A DNA stretch of 64,000 nucleotides, taken from Megalobrama amblycephala. Taxonomy: Eukaryota; Chordata; Actinopteri; Cypriniformes; Xenocyprididae. This document shows positions 33,383 through 46,760 of this stretch, one piece after another (position 1 is the first letter of the stretch; every line of letters starts with the position of its first letter). The position numbers were made by a program, and so were the translations under genes. The notes under the pieces were generated by a model. It worked only from the letters and a program-made list of their open reading frames with translations, had not been told where the DNA came from and did not search any database. The stretch spans positions 16,201,734 to 16,265,733 of the forward strand of contig NC_063049.1 in the NCBI RefSeq assembly GCF_018812025.1, in the 5' to 3' direction.

Positions 33383-34345
33383 AGGTGCCCAAGAATGCTT
33401 TTTCAGAAGATGTAATATAAGTCTAAGGTGTCTCCTGAATGTGTCTGTGAAGTTTCAAATCAAAATACCCCATAGTTTTTTTTTTAATTAATTTTTTTAA
33501 CTGCCTATTTTGGGGCATCATTAACTATACACTGATTTTGGCAGCGCCGCCCCTTTAAATCGCGTGCTCCCTGCCACACGAGTTCTCGACTATAATACAG
33601 TGCATTTACAAAGTTCACACAACCAATATAACCCTCAAATGGATCTTTACAAGATGTTCGTCATGCATGCTGTATGCATGCTTCGAATTATGTGAGTAAA
33701 GTATTTATTTTGATGTTTACGTTTGATTCTGTATGAGTCTGAGGCTATGCTCTGGTGCTCTAAACGGCTAATTCTACACTGTTGGAGAGATTTATAAAGA
33801 ATGACGTTGTGTTTATGCATTATACAGACTGCACATGTTTAAAAATGAAAATAGCAACGGCTCTCTTGTCTCCGTGAATACAGTAAGAAACGATGGTAAC
33901 TTTAACCACATTTAACAGTACATTAGCAACATGCTAATGAAACATTTAGAAAGACAATTTACAAATATCACTAAAAATATCATGCTATCATGGATCATGT
34001 CAGTTATTGTTGCTCCATCTGCCATTTTTCGCTGTTGTTCTTGCTGGTTTACCTTGTCTGTGCACAGATCCAGACGTTAATATTGCCTTTCCTTGTCTAA
34101 TGCCTTGAACATGGGCTGGCATATGCAAATATTGGGGTCATACATATTAATGATCCCGACTCTTACGTAACAGTCGGTGTTATGTTGAGATCCGCGTGTC
34201 TTCCGGAAGTCTTTTAAACAAATGAGATTTATATAAGAAGGAGGAAGCAATGGGGTTTGAAACTCAATGTATGTCTTTTCCATGTACTGAACTCTTGTTA
34301 TTTAACTATGCCAATATAAATTCAATTTTTGATTCTAGGGCACCT
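33383..34345 (+). mobile_element. TTAA MITE family C, copy 1
   Basis: TTAA at 33379-33382 and 34346-34349. Left end AGGTGCCCAAGAATG and right end (reverse complement AGGTGCCCTAGAATC) are short inverted repeats. The interior is not foldback and is shared with copies at 41133-42415 (inverted) and 42841-43804. All three hold the marker ATGGATC..TACAAGATGTTCGTC-like text, the TATTACATCT..GGTGTC subterminal block and a common minus- or plus-strand chance frame that translates as SYINLICLKD. Confidence 0.85.
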
Positions 34346-35092
34346 TTAAAAAAATTGCTCTTTTGGTTATTTTGAGTTAAAGGCACAATATGTAAGATTT
34401 TTGGATTAAAATATCCAAAAACCACTAGAACAATGTTATATATATTGTCGACTTGTGTACTTACATTATCCCAAATCCAGAGAAATAAGCAATTTTAACT
34501 AGGCCACGGTCACCTATCAATGACATCATACCTACGTTACCCTAGATTTCCGTAGAAAATTATTTATTTTGTAGAAACCATAGAAACACCAAAGATGCTT
34601 TAGTATATTATGTGTTTTATTAAACAGGTGAGCAACTGTTTGGATACATTCATCAACAGAAATATAATCATGTTATATAGCTCAACACAGTAAGTCTTAT
34701 TGTTTAAATCTCGTTTTCTTGATTTACCGCAAGTTTTACCATGTTTTACCATGCCTAATATAGATCTAGCTTACTGCAGTGTGCAACAAGTGTCTCATAT
34801 TAGCCGCCAAGTGAACGCACAGAGAAGCATCAACACACAAATGTATCTAATATGATAAAAGAGTGATGTGTTACCCCACATACTCATGACCGGAAGAAGC
34901 AGAAGCGCTCATCTGCGGCATAATAAAAGCACCACTGCTCTCGAGCCGTGTTGTGTGTCATGCTTATCTGTCATTATCAATCACTCAAACGGCCTCGTTC
35001 AGCTCCAACAGCTTTCAGCCACACCCTGCTTCATACTACAGTAATGTTAATAAATATTTAATACATTACTTTTCTTTCTAGACGTAAAGACA

Positions 35093-36830
35093 TGTAGGGA
35101 ACAGCACATTCCAGGGCCCAGTTTATGGCCGGGTCCCTCTCTCTCCGTTACAGCGGACAAAGGTTTGCTACATTTTGATTGGATCTTGGTGGACTAACAC
35201 AAACAAACTGTCCAACGCCATCAGATAAAAATGTAAGGACAACATCCAAACACCTCTTAGAGGGCAAGAAGAAGACCTCTTGTACCAAGCCTGGGAATGA
35301 CAGGACTTCTCATTGGTCCACATGCAGTTCTGCCCTTCACCCATCTAGAGACTACTTCCTATGGTTGTCCAGATACTAGCATAAAAATTCCTCTGGACCT
35401 TAGCAGCAATGGGTGAAACAAAGAGATATAACAGTGATCCATCCAATCCATTCAAAACTATGTTTGAAACCTTAGAACTGATGCAAACAACACATCCATT
35501 TCATACTTATTCACAGAAATATGTATTCTCAGTGACAGCTATTTGTAATGCAACATCTGACACAAATTCAGCTGTTAATGTACTATTGAATGAATGCATG
35601 ACAGTTCAATCTTTTCCCATCATGTTTAGTCTCTATTTGTTTAGAATATTGCCAAAGGTATTCTGGTGGTGGTTTGGAAAGTGAGAAATGCATTGGTAAA
35701 CTTTAAAGACAATGTAAAGATGTCCAACTTTGTGCTTTATGCAAATGAGTTCCACAGGAGAAAGAAGGGTGGGCCAATTACTCGAATGGAGAAGCTCCAC
35801 ATTTCAATCTCCTCCTCATCGGAAAGGGATAAAGGTACCCTTTCAAGACACTCCTTGTTCTGAGTCTGTCCTGTACGGGGATAGACATTAACAGATACAC
35901 CGTTCTGAGTCTGCCCTTCAAAGGTGGAAGACATAACAGATATACCATTCTGAGTCCCAGCTTGCAAAGCTGAGATTCTAACAGATACAACCCCATTCTG
36001 AGTCTCCCATCGGATGAGACATAACAGATACACAGTTCTGGGTCTCAACTCTGTAAGGAGTGAGACATTGACAGAGACGACCACGTTCTAAGCCTCCAGC
36101 CTGTGAGGAAAGAGAAAGATTAACAAACACTACGTTCAGAGTTTCCATCCAGCGAGACAGTAACAACATCTGCAACAAGGTTAAGCTCAGGAGAGCAAAC
36201 CTTCACTCCAAGGTACCTTCGTCTGCGTGTTCCAGATTGTTAAGGACCTTCTGCACCTACACCAGGGCCTCATCTGCGTGTTCCAGATTTTAGGACCCAT
36301 TGGTGCTCCAGGAGATCAGCATCCCGCAGATCTTCGTGTTCAAGACTGTTGAAACAGATTCTGGCTTCTCTCCCCACTGCATTGTCACCCGGCACAACCA
36401 GTGGAAGATGTCACCGTCATCGGACTCAACCACGTGGAACGTAAATATCACTTAACCAAATCTCTTTCCAGAGACCTTGGCATTGTTGTATATTATCAGT
36501 ATATAATTTCCTAATTCCCATTAGATGTAATATAGCTGATGTTAGTTAATAACAAATAACCTCTTGTTTATTTGTTTAGTGCATAATAAGGTTCTCCACC
36601 TTATTATTTTCAGAGAAACAGTTTATATTTCCATAAGATAACGTAACTCTTCCATTGCCACACTCAACTTAATCACTTATGTGCTTTATTCTTTTATCAT
36701 TCATTTATCATTTTATCATATTATTCATTTAGTAGTTGTGTTAGTTATTCTTGTTTATCTTTTTGTTAATAAAATGTATTTTATTACACTTGTATCTTCC
36801 TTGTGCTGATAATACAGAAAAGCCTCTACA
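35093..36830 (+). mobile_element. Possible long solo LTR inside family E MITE
   Basis: Begins TGTAGGGAACAGC and ends GCCTCTACA, i.e. TG...CA with a 5-bp inverted terminus. A TATA-like CATAAAAATTCC lies at 35380 and AATAAAATG at 36769, about 60 bases before the end, in the order of an LTR read on the plus strand. It also has a degenerate tandem repeat (35860-36165). I could not find a matching target duplication (flanks AGACA and AGTTA), so ends or identity may be wrong. Confidence 0.45.
35860..36165. repeat. Degenerate tandem repeat, about 45-50 bp period
   Basis: Six or seven units share ACATAACAGATACA and CGTTCTGAGTCT-type cores with variable spacers. The units lie in the middle of the presumed LTR and produce overlapping minus-strand chance frames with repeated TQNGVSV-like peptides. 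Confidence 0.7.
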
Positions 36831-36997
36831 AGTTAGCAATATCACCAATCTTTTAGATAAATCAGCTGACAACTTTACATTAATTCTTAATGAATGAAAG
36901 CCCCTATTGGGAGTGTTCTCTTACTGCCATCATCAAGCAACGCCTTTGTTTTGAATAAGCAAACTCTAGCGGCGAAAATTACATATTGTGCCTTTAA

Positions 36998-37305
36998 AGG
37001 AATGAGTAAGACTATTAAAGTCTGTTTAGTGAGAGTGTACTTGTAGGTTAGAAGAAAATACTGTTGTAGTAATTAAATATTTGCTTAGTTATCACCAAAG
37101 TGTCTCTGTATTTTGTTCTAGATCATTACACCATTATGCTCCTCAGAACTCCAGTTAAACTCCGAAATCAGTTTCGTGAGCTGTGCAAAAGCTGCCTGCA
37201 AAGTAAATGCCTCATGAAGCAGCGAGACAAAGCTTTCGGATGCAGCTTTTGTCTGGTTTCGTCATGTGTTCCTACTCTCTCTAGGCCTCTAAAACAAAAT
37301 CCAAA
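36998..37305. other. Unassigned DNA before Tc1
   Basis: A short frame (37100-37354) includes LCKSCLQSKC and CSFCLVSSC cysteine pairs after a TTTTGTTCTAG acceptor-like site, but it runs into the Tc1 terminus and shows no known domain. I do not call it an exon. Confidence 0.3.
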
Positions 37306-38500
<1,195 letters not shown>

Positions 38501-38889
38501 AGTGCAATGCAAAGCGTCGGATGCAGTGGTGTAAAGCACGCTGCCACTGGACTCTAGAGCAGTGGAGACGTGTTCTCTGGAGTGATGAATCACACTTCTC
38601 TGTCTGGCAATCTGATGGACCAGTCTGGGTTTGGCAGTTGCCAGGAGAACGGTACTTGCCTGACTGCATTTTGCCAAGTGTAAAGTTTGGTGGAGGGGGG
38701 GTTATGGTGTGGGGTTGTTTTTCATGGGTTGGGCTTGGCCCCTTAGTTCCAGTGAAAGGAACTCTTAATGCTTCAGCATACCAAGACATGTTGGACAATT
38801 TCATGCTCCCAACTTTGTGGGAAAAGTTTGGGGATGGCCCCTTCCTGTTCCAACATGACTGCGCACCAGTTTGGTGTGGAGGAACGTGA

Positions 38890-39355
38890 ATTGTTGTCAA
38901 CAGTGATAATAATAAGAAATGCTTCTTGAGCACTATATCAGCTTATAAGTTAATACTTTGCAGAATAAATTATGTTTTAAAATATATTAGAATACTATTG
39001 CAGTTATTTTAAAAAGTAATACATTGTCAAAAGTGTTTTAAAAAGTTTTTTTTTTTTTTCTTCTTTCAAAAACATTTAAAAAAATCTATTACACACTTTT
39101 GTACAGCAGTGTATTTCGCATTAAGGACGTAAAATTAGTTATTAATGTCATTTCATGTTGACTTTAAACACGAAACACTTTGTTGGACTAATCGGAAAAC
39201 AAATCTAGAAAGAGAGAGCAAGCAGCTACATTAAAATTTCACCACAGTTATAGGGCAGTGTTCTGTGACAGCACTTCATCAGTGTGATTCATTTGTTCTC
39301 TGTTTTTATGTGCGTATAAAGGTTAAGCCTATGCTTGTGTGTGCTTCTGTGTCTC
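38890..39355. other. Unassigned AT-rich DNA
   Basis: Poly-T 39046-39060. Nothing supported. Confidence 0.35.
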
Positions 39356-39358
39356 TTA

Positions 39359-39608
39359 GGGGTCGTTCACACAGAACATGTTTTTCCATTCCACTGCACA
39401 ACTTTTCATTTTTTTTCTAGGTAAACGCGCTAGATGGACGTGTTTGACCGTTGCATTCGTGTCTTGCTTCTTTTGCAGTGTCTCATGCATTACACAGCGT
39501 TCTGAAAATGCGGCGCTCAAGTTAAAATCAGTTCAACTTTTAAAAATGTGTCTCGAGACCTTGCATTTTTCCCCATTCCACTGACCGTGTCTTTGTGTGA
39601 ACAGGCCC
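39359..39608. mobile_element. Small foldback MITE, GTTCACACA ends
   Basis: Left GGGGTCGTTCACACAGAAC and right (reverse complement GGGCCTGTTCACACAAAGAC) are inverted repeats, bordered by TTA on the left and TAA on the right. TTTTTCCATTCCACTG near 39380 and TTTTTCCCCATTCCACTGAC near 39568 are direct, not inverted, so internal structure is mixed. Superfamily uncertain. Confidence 0.6.
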
Positions 39609-40304
39609 TAAGGGTGTAGGGAGTTTTAGGTTTGTTGTATATAAAGATATCCAATCCACCTTATAAAGAACAAACCGCCAATAAGTGGAGAATAACAGGA
39701 GGACCCAGACAGTATTGAGCAGACAAACTGTCACCAGTGTGTGTGTGTGTGTGTGTATCTGAGAGAGGGCTACCTCTAATGCCTGCTGCATACTAATGCA
39801 TGCTGTGAGTGAGTGAGTGAGTGTGTGTGTATCAGCTTAGACCTTTCCACAGAACCCACGGGGATGTTTTTGTAATGGACCCTGTCTGCTGGAATGGTAC
39901 TGTCCCAGACACTACATATCCAACAGAGAGAGAAAGGGGAGGGGAGGGTTGAACGAGTGCAGGATTTCAGTTCATCAAGAGATGCTGCTGATGTTTCAGG
40001 CCACAAATCAGAGCAACAGCAGTCATTAATCTCACTCATCCATTTCATCACGGAGAGCGACAAACCACCCTCATCGCTGTCATTCCTCCCCAGCTTTCTC
40101 GCAACATCTCAGAATATCCACAATCTTCAATTTACTGATTTTCTTTTAATAGTATCCTCTTATTGAACATGTCACACTGTTCATGCTCTGTTTGACAGGC
40201 ACACACTCCCAACCTCATCTACTGTACTACAATGTGATAAACTATAATGTTGTCATTACAATCAACAGAGCTGGAATGCTTAGCATGGCTAAATGCATAC
40301 AAAA
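39609..40304. other. Unassigned spacer with GT repeats
   Basis: (GT)n near 39738-39756 and (GTGA)n near 39804-39822. No gene supported. Confidence 0.35.
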
Positions 40305-40525
40305 ACAACCAGGAAGATTCTAACCTTACCCATAAGTTGTCCCTAAAATCAGAGGGAAATAACACTGATATGGAAGCACCTAACCCTGGTTGTAAGCCTA
40401 AACTTGACATAAACTGTAAACTTGCCCCTCAAATCTGATTGGTTGATTGGAATCATGTTCCAGGAACAAAAAGATGTTGATCCAGGAATGTTACACTTGG
40501 TGAAATCAGGTTCTGCATCTAACTC
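40305..40525 (-). mobile_element. Partial copy of the 52211-52534 foldback family
   Basis: Reverse-complement similarity to 52211-52420: CCTTACCCATAAGTTGTCCC against GGGATAACTTATGGGTAGGG, and GTTCCAGGAACAAAAAGATG against the GTTGATTCTGGAAC text. The far end is not present or not recognisable. Confidence 0.6.
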
Positions 40526-40545
40526 GGCATCTAAAAGACTGGACA

Positions 40546-41128
40546 CCTGACAAAAACACTAACTGGATGTTGCGAGCTCAGAGGCAAACATCTATCTGGC
40601 AGAAAAACAGCAAAAACAAGGAAAATAAATAGGGCAGCAAACTAAGAGGGTAATAAGAGACAGCAGAGGTAAATAGACAAATGAAAAGGCAACAAGGGGT
40701 TAGGCATGACAAATAAAGGGGCACATGGCAAACAAAATAAACAGAATAGACAGAACGGGGCTGATCAGCCTGAAGTCCTGACATGTAGGCTAATAAACAA
40801 ACTACACTATAGTCACATGACTTTAACATCACTATCACTGAACTTCTGACAACTCTTTCAGTCTTTGTTTAAAAACCTTTTCCCTGAAAGTTCGAGTTTT
40901 AGTAGTTTGCAAGAGCGTGATTATAAACGGAATGAAGCTGTGAAAGAAGACTAGTGAGTAGATGAGTTTACCTGTTCAGCTGAAGACGTTTAATGTCCTT
41001 GAAAACCTCTGTAGGGCCATTTAGACAAGTAAAAGCTTTAAAAATCACAAGAGGGTATTAATGATGTATTTTATATTGTAAAATAAATGTGAAAATATAT
41101 TGAGCTTGTGTTCACCACAGACCTTATT
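40546..41128. other. Unassigned spacer
   Basis: Nothing supported. Confidence 0.35.
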
Positions 41129-41132
41129 TTAA

Positions 41133-42415
41133 AGGTGCCCTAGAATTAAAAATTGAATTTATCTAGACATAGTTGAATAACAAGAGTTCAGTACATGGAA
41201 ATGACATACAGTGAGTCTCAAACTCCATTGTAGGGCTGGGCGATATATCGCATGCGATTCTCACGCGCATTTCGTCAGTAAAGCCGGTTCCCTGATTACC
41301 GCTAAATCGGCATCACCTGCTTTCAAATGGAGCGCCTTTTAATAGACAAAGCCGTAGTTCACGGAGAAGCCACGCAAAATCGCGTTCAGTATCGAAGATG
41401 AATCGACTTCGATAATGAACCCGATTTTGCGTGGCTTATCAATGAACTACGGCTCTGTCTATTAAAAGGCGCTCCATTTTAAAGCAGGTGATGCCGATTT
41501 AGAGGTAATCAGGGAACCGGCTTTACTGACGAAATGCGCGTGAGAATCGCATGTGATATATCGCCCAGCCCTACTCCATTGTTTCCTCCTTCTTATATAA
41601 ATCTCATTTGTTTAAAAGACCTCCGAAGAACAGGCAAATCTCAACATGACACCGACTGTTACGTAACAGTCGGAGTGTACGCCCCCAATATTTGCATATG
41701 CCAGCCCATGTTCACGGCATTACACAAGCCAGTATTAACGTCCGGAGCTGCACAGCTGAATCATCAGACTAGGTAAGCAAGCAAGAACAACAGCGAAAAA
41801 TGACATGATCCATGATATCATGATATTTTTAGTGATATTTGTAAACTGTCTTTCTAAATGTTTCGTTAGCATTTTGCTAATGTATTGTTAAATGTGGTTA
41901 ACGTTACCATTGTTTCTTACTGTATTCACGGAGACAAGAGAGCCGTCGCTATTTTCATTTTTAAACACTTGCAGTCTGTATAATTCATAAACACAACTTC
42001 ATTCTTTATAAATCTCTCCAACAGTGTGTAATGTTAGCTTTAGCCATGGAGCATAACCTCAAACTCATTCAGAATCAAATGTAAACATCCAAATAAATAC
42101 TATACTCACATAATCTGATGTATGCATGCAGCATGCATGACGAACACTTTGTAAAGAACAATTTTGCGGGTTATATTAGCTGTGTGAACTTTGTTTATGC
42201 TGTTCAAGGCAAGCGCAAGATCCGTGGGCGGAGAGCGCGAGCATTTAAAGGGGCCGCAGCATGAATCGGCACATTTCCAATTATGCCTCAAAATAGGCAG
42301 TTAAAAAAATTATTTAAAAAATCTATGGGGTATTTTGAGCTGAAACTTCACAGACACATTCAGGGGACACCTTAGACTTATATTACATCTTGTAAAAAAA
42401 CATTTGATGGCACCT
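41133..42415 (-). mobile_element. TTAA MITE family C, copy 2 (inverted, with hAT insert)
   Basis: TTAA at 41129-41132 and 42416-42419. The same family as 33383-34345 but in opposite orientation. It starts AGGTGCCCTAGAATT and ends ..GATGGCACCT. It is about 1283 bp because a 343-bp hAT-type MITE with its 8-bp duplication sits in it (41231-41573). Confidence 0.87.
41231..41573. mobile_element. hAT-type foldback MITE, TAGGGCTGGGCG ends
   Basis: Left TAGGGCTGGGCGATATATCG and its reverse complement on the right, flanked by a perfect 8-bp duplication CTCCATTG (41223-41230 and 41574-41581). Pairing covers the whole element, e.g. CACGCGCATTTCGTCAGTAA against its inverted form, with the centre near 41400. 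GC-richer than its surroundings, with many CpG. A clean, relatively young hAT MITE. Confidence 0.93.
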
Positions 42416-42598
42416 TTAATCATTTAACCAAAAACTCATTCTAAAAACACATTGACTTCAGGACAATGGCACCGGAAGTGCTAAAATGCTAACTTGTTTC
42501 CAGTTTTTGACGTCATCCCTGCACCACTCTATTATAGTGATCCACTGCCTGAGACAATTGAATAACACTGCATAGTAGAAACCAAAGGCTCAGGCTCA

Positions 42599-44217
42599 GG
42601 CTCTGTTTACACCTGGTATTAAGATGCATTTTAGTCGATCTGATTACCAGTGGACAACGCTAAATACAGGTGTAAATGAAGTCTAAAACACTTTGAGATT
42701 GTCCACTTTCAACCACTTCCAGAGGTAGTCAGAAATGCATTCGACCGGATTGCTTTCTTAGTGTAGAAACTCATGTGGTCGAATGTGTTCAAACAGCCAC
42801 AAAAGACCATCTACTCTCCGCCTACTGACCTAATGCTTAAAAGTGCCCTAGAACTAATTTTAATAAGATGTAATATAAGTCCAAGGTGTTCCCTGAATGT
42901 GTCTGTGAAGTTTCTGCTCAAAATACCACATTGATTTTTTTTAATTAATTTTTTTAACTGCCTATTTTCAGCCATAATTACATATGCACCGATTTAGCGC
43001 GCGGCCCCTTTAAATCTGGCACTCCACCGCCCACGAGCTCGCGACTGCCTTAAACAGCATTTAAACAAAGTTCACACAGCTAATATTACCCACAAAATGG
43101 ATCTTTACAAAGTGTTTGTCATTCATGCTGCATGCATGCATCGATTCCTGTGAGTACAGTGTTTATTTGGATGTTTACATTTGATTCTGAACGAGTTTGA
43201 GGCTGTGCTCTGTGGCTAAAGCTAACATTACACACTGTTGGAGAGATTTATAAAGAATGAAGTTGTGTTTATGAATTATACAGACTGCAAGTGTTTAAAA
43301 AATGAAAATAACGATGGCTCTCTTGTCTCCGTGAATACAGTAATAAACGATGGTAGCTTTAACCACATTTAACAGTACATTAGCAACATGCTAACGAAAC
43401 ATTTAGAAAGACAATTTACAAATATCACTAAAAATATCAAGTTATCATGGATCATGACAGTTATTATTGGTCCATCTGCCATTTTTCGCTGTTGTCCTTG
43501 CTTGCTTACCTAGTCTGATGATTCAGCTGTGCACATCCAGACGTTTTATCCTTGTCTAATGCATTGAACATGAGCTGGCATATGCAAATATTGGGGGTGT
43601 ATATATTAATGATCCCGACTGTTACGTAACAGTTGGTGTTATGTTGAGATTCGCTTGTTCTTTGGAGGTCTTTTAAATAAATGAGATTTATATAAGAAGG
43701 AGGAAGCAGTTGAGTTTGAAACTCAACATATGTCTTTTCCATGTACTGAACTCTTGTTATTCAACTATGCCAAGGTAAATTCAATTTTTCATTCGATGGC
43801 ACCTTTAAACATGATGGGAAATGCGCTAGCCAGATGGGATTTAAAATTTTGAAGATGAAAAATATTCCAAGCACAATGTTCTCTCACCATTCCTGATTTC
43901 TAGCACACACTCACAGCGTTCGGTGATGGTCTTGCGGCTTTCCGAGCAGAAACGAAACTGCTGCTCTCCGTATGTTTTTACTTTGTCCGGTCACATTCAT
44001 ATGTAAATTCTGCAACCTTATTTTGTCCATTAGATTGAAAGATCTGAAAAACCCATACATTTACCCACCTATAGACCGTCCCCTCGAAGAAATCAAGACA
44101 GAAGTGGATGAAAGTGGACAAAAGAGACAGATTAAAAAACTAGGTGTAAACGGGTATGTGCCTGCCTTGTGATCCGATGAACCAAAACACATCTTAATAC
44201 CAGGTGTAAACAGGGCC
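42599..44217. mobile_element. MITE family D with family C copy inside
   Basis: Left GGCTCTGTTTACACCTGGTA and right (reverse complement GGCCCTGTTTACACCTGGTA) agree over at least 28 bases. No clear target duplication is seen. Family C copy 3 (42841-43804) is inserted in the left third. Without it the element is about 650 bp. Superfamily uncertain; the GTTTACACC terminus is one I recall from fish MITEs. Confidence 0.75.
42841..43804 (+). mobile_element. TTAA MITE family C, copy 3
   Basis: TTAA at 42837-42840 and 43805-43808. Same orientation as copy 1 and opposite to copy 2, which ends only about 420 bp to the left. It has the same length (964 bp) as copy 1. Confidence 0.87.
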
Positions 44218-44439
44218 ACAGAGAGTCTCCAACCTCCTGTGATTTGAAGCCTATGTATACGTGTGAACGGCCCTTAACATGGCCTCTAGTGGCTCTTTGC
44301 GACAAAACAAGAATGCTCCCATGAATAAAGCAGTCTATAACAAGTACACAGTGGAGATGCACATGTTTGCAGTTTTGTTGATTATAATGGCAGTGTTTTA
44401 CCATCGCAATGTTGATTAGGTGTTATTTTCTTTGCTGTC

Positions 44440-44720
44440 TAATCAGATGAACTCTGGATTAGTATAAATTGCTCAAAGGCTTTGCTGACAGAGGAAATAA
44501 TCATGTACATTTAAAGAAACCCTCCTTCAAATATCTCAGGCAATTAGAGCTCATTCCGGTTGGGGTCGTTTTTAATTAACGCACGCTGATGGTTCATTCG
44601 TTTCCCACAGAAACCATTAGAAGGTCATTACAGCGAGCCAATGATTTCCTATATGAGCAGCCAGTGATGGCCAGACTGATACCTTAAAGCTGCAAGTGAT
44701 GGAGCGATATCAGACTTATC
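44440..44720. promoter_or_regulatory. Candidate conserved non-coding element 2
   Basis: Unique, non-repetitive sequence with dense homeodomain-type cores: CAGGCAATTAGAGCTCATT, GTTTTTAATTAACGCACG, and CCAATGATTTCC. There is no open frame and no TE end. In style this is the strongest enhancer-like stretch in the window. Conservation was not testable. Confidence 0.4.
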
Positions 44721-45650
44721 ATGTGGAAAAAAATGGATTATGTTCTGGACAGGTGGAAACATAAACTTTAAAAGAAACTGAGACCTGCCACGGCAGCAGA
44801 TGCTGCCGGAGATGAGAAATCCCTGGAGTTACTGCATCGGGATTCACTGACATAATATCCTGATTTTCAGCTTGTACTCTCAAAAAGCCCTAGTGACTTT
44901 TATGCAGAAATCAAAAATAACCCACATGGAAAGCATAGGCATATATTTATGAGTTCATGTCAGGAAATTCAGTTATGTTAAAAACCACATATTCATGAGA
45001 GGTGTGATCCGATTGACGGGAACACATTAACCTCCTCTTGTTTCTCAACAAATGTGAAGGTGGTTTTAATGATGCATGACACCTCACACCATGAGTGACA
45101 AAGACAACTCACCCATGCATGCATTCATCCATCCATCCACACTAATGTTACCTAAACACACCTGCTGTGCATCACATGCAACACACAACATCAACATCCA
45201 TTCAGCTCTTCATGAAGGAAAACAGGAGTATCATATCCCTTTCTGTCATTAAATCAAATATATTTAATATTTTAGAGTGAAACAAACCAACTAATACCAC
45301 AATACATTACAGAATCATTTAAATTCATTGTTATTTAACCTAAACCTAAACTACTGAGTGTTTGTGATGCTGCAATTTGACCAAAGAAATGTCACATTCT
45401 GGAGGATGATATTGCTAAAGTAACTGGATTCAGGTTTTTACAAAAGAAGAGAATGGAAAGTGATATCGAGGACACAGGAAAAACATACATTGATTTCCAA
45501 TTAAAACAATATTACTTAGAAAAAAGGTTTTGTATTTCTTTGGAGAAATATTTCTTAAAATTGCCAGCTCAGTTACAGTTCTGTTTGGTTGTTTTATTGG
45601 TTTTTATGGAAGCCGGTTTCCACCACGGAATAAAACATAAAAGAAAAAAA
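44721..45650. other. Unassigned spacer
   Basis: Possible continuation of unique regulatory DNA to about 45060, and a CATCCATC run at 45125-45140. No gene supported. Confidence 0.35.
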
Positions 45651-45654
45651 GAAA

Positions 45655-45925
45655 AATTCTGACTTTATTTCTCACAACTCAAAGTTAATATTTCACAATT
45701 TTCAGTTAACATTGTACAAGTATGACCTTTTTTTCTCAGAACTGAGTTTATATTTTGGAATTCTGACTTTCTTTCTCAGAATTGTGAGTTTCACACTTCT
45801 GATTAGATTATATCTCACAGTTATGAGTTAACATCTCAGAATTAGTTTTTCCTTGCAATTATGAGGTTTATAACATACAGTTTTTACATTATTTCTCATG
45901 GTTGATATGAGATTATATCTTGGAT
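45655..45925. repeat. Degenerate tandem repeat (TTCTCAGAATTGTGAG type)
   Basis: Six to eight imperfect units built from GACTTTATTTCTCA, CAGTTATGAG and TTTATATCTCA words, with strong divergence between units. I recall the same type of array in other teleosts. Confidence 0.6.
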
Positions 45926-46533
45926 TGAATTAAAAGAATTACAGATACTCCATTGGAACATGAAAATGGTTTTACAAGAGAAGAATTAAGATGAGGAGGG
46001 AAGGAGGGAAGGAAGAAAGTTCGGTTGAATGACTAGCACATGAGCTGTTGTTTTCCATCAGCTCTCCACCTGAGGACAAACCGTTACACCTTCTCCAGAG
46101 TCCAAACAAGAAACTGAGGTTTTCACAGAATTATACAGGAACATAAACATTGGTCTCGTGTTCAGATCTGAGATAGGAGACTGAATACGTAAGGAATGGG
46201 GGTTTTATGCTGTTATAAATTTCAGTTTCTGCTGGAAATCTGCAGATGGAATTCTAAAGGGAGGGATATTTATGTGCGAGACAGGCGCAGATAAAACAAG
46301 TTGTTAAAAGCAAATGGACAGGTGAAAGGTCAAAGTATTAATGGATGTTGGTCAGTCATAATCCTGCTTTTATCAGATCGCTGGCGGTTACAGGACAGCA
46401 GAGGAGAGGGAAGAAAGTGTCATTTTTACAATGTGGCATTTAAAGAGAAAGCCATCAATGACCTCCATGAGACATCAGGGACTGTCAATGGCATTAAGGG
46501 TTAATGTGAAAGGCCTTTACAGAGTGTCATCTG
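45926..46533. other. Unassigned spacer
   Basis: No gene or repeat boundary supported. Confidence 0.35.
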
Positions 46534-46554
46534 CACACACACACACACACACAC
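46534..46554. repeat. (CA)n microsatellite
   Basis: About ten CA units, directly followed by the dispersed repeat at 46555. Confidence 0.9.
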
Positions 46555-46760
46555 GTTTTACGGGGACTTTCCATAGACAATTATTTTTATACTGTACAAA
46601 CTGTATATTCTACTCCCTAAACCTAACCCTACCCCTAAACCTACCCGTCACAGAAAACTTTCTGCATAATAATAAATAATAAAAAAAAAAAAAACATGAT
46701 TTAGTATTATTTAGTATTATAGGCTGTTTTCCTCTTGGGGACCAAAAAAAAAAGGGGGGG
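46555..46760 (+). repeat. Dispersed repeat, GGGGACTTTCCATAGACA type, copy 1
   Basis: Contains ACGGGGACTTTCCATAGACA, TATACTGTACAAACTGTATA, a CCTAACCCTACCCCTAAACC core and CTGTTTTCCTC..GGGGACC. The same ordered words appear inverted at 51598-51800. It is followed by A and G runs. Confidence 0.75.

Larger units (their letters stand above)
34381..36993. mobile_element. TTAA MITE family E with a large insert
   Basis: TTAA at 34377-34380 and 36994-36997. Left end AGGCACAATATGTAAGATTT and right end (reverse complement AGGCACAATATGTAATTTTC) are good inverted repeats. The middle, from about 35093 to 36830, is different in character and is treated separately as a possible LTR. Without it the MITE would be about 0.9 kb. 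Confidence 0.8.

Noticed and set aside
34077..34283. Frame translating with SYINLICLKD, also present at 41.6 and 43.5 kb
   Set aside because: Shared because it lies in three copies of MITE family C; one copy reads it in part only. Not a gene family.
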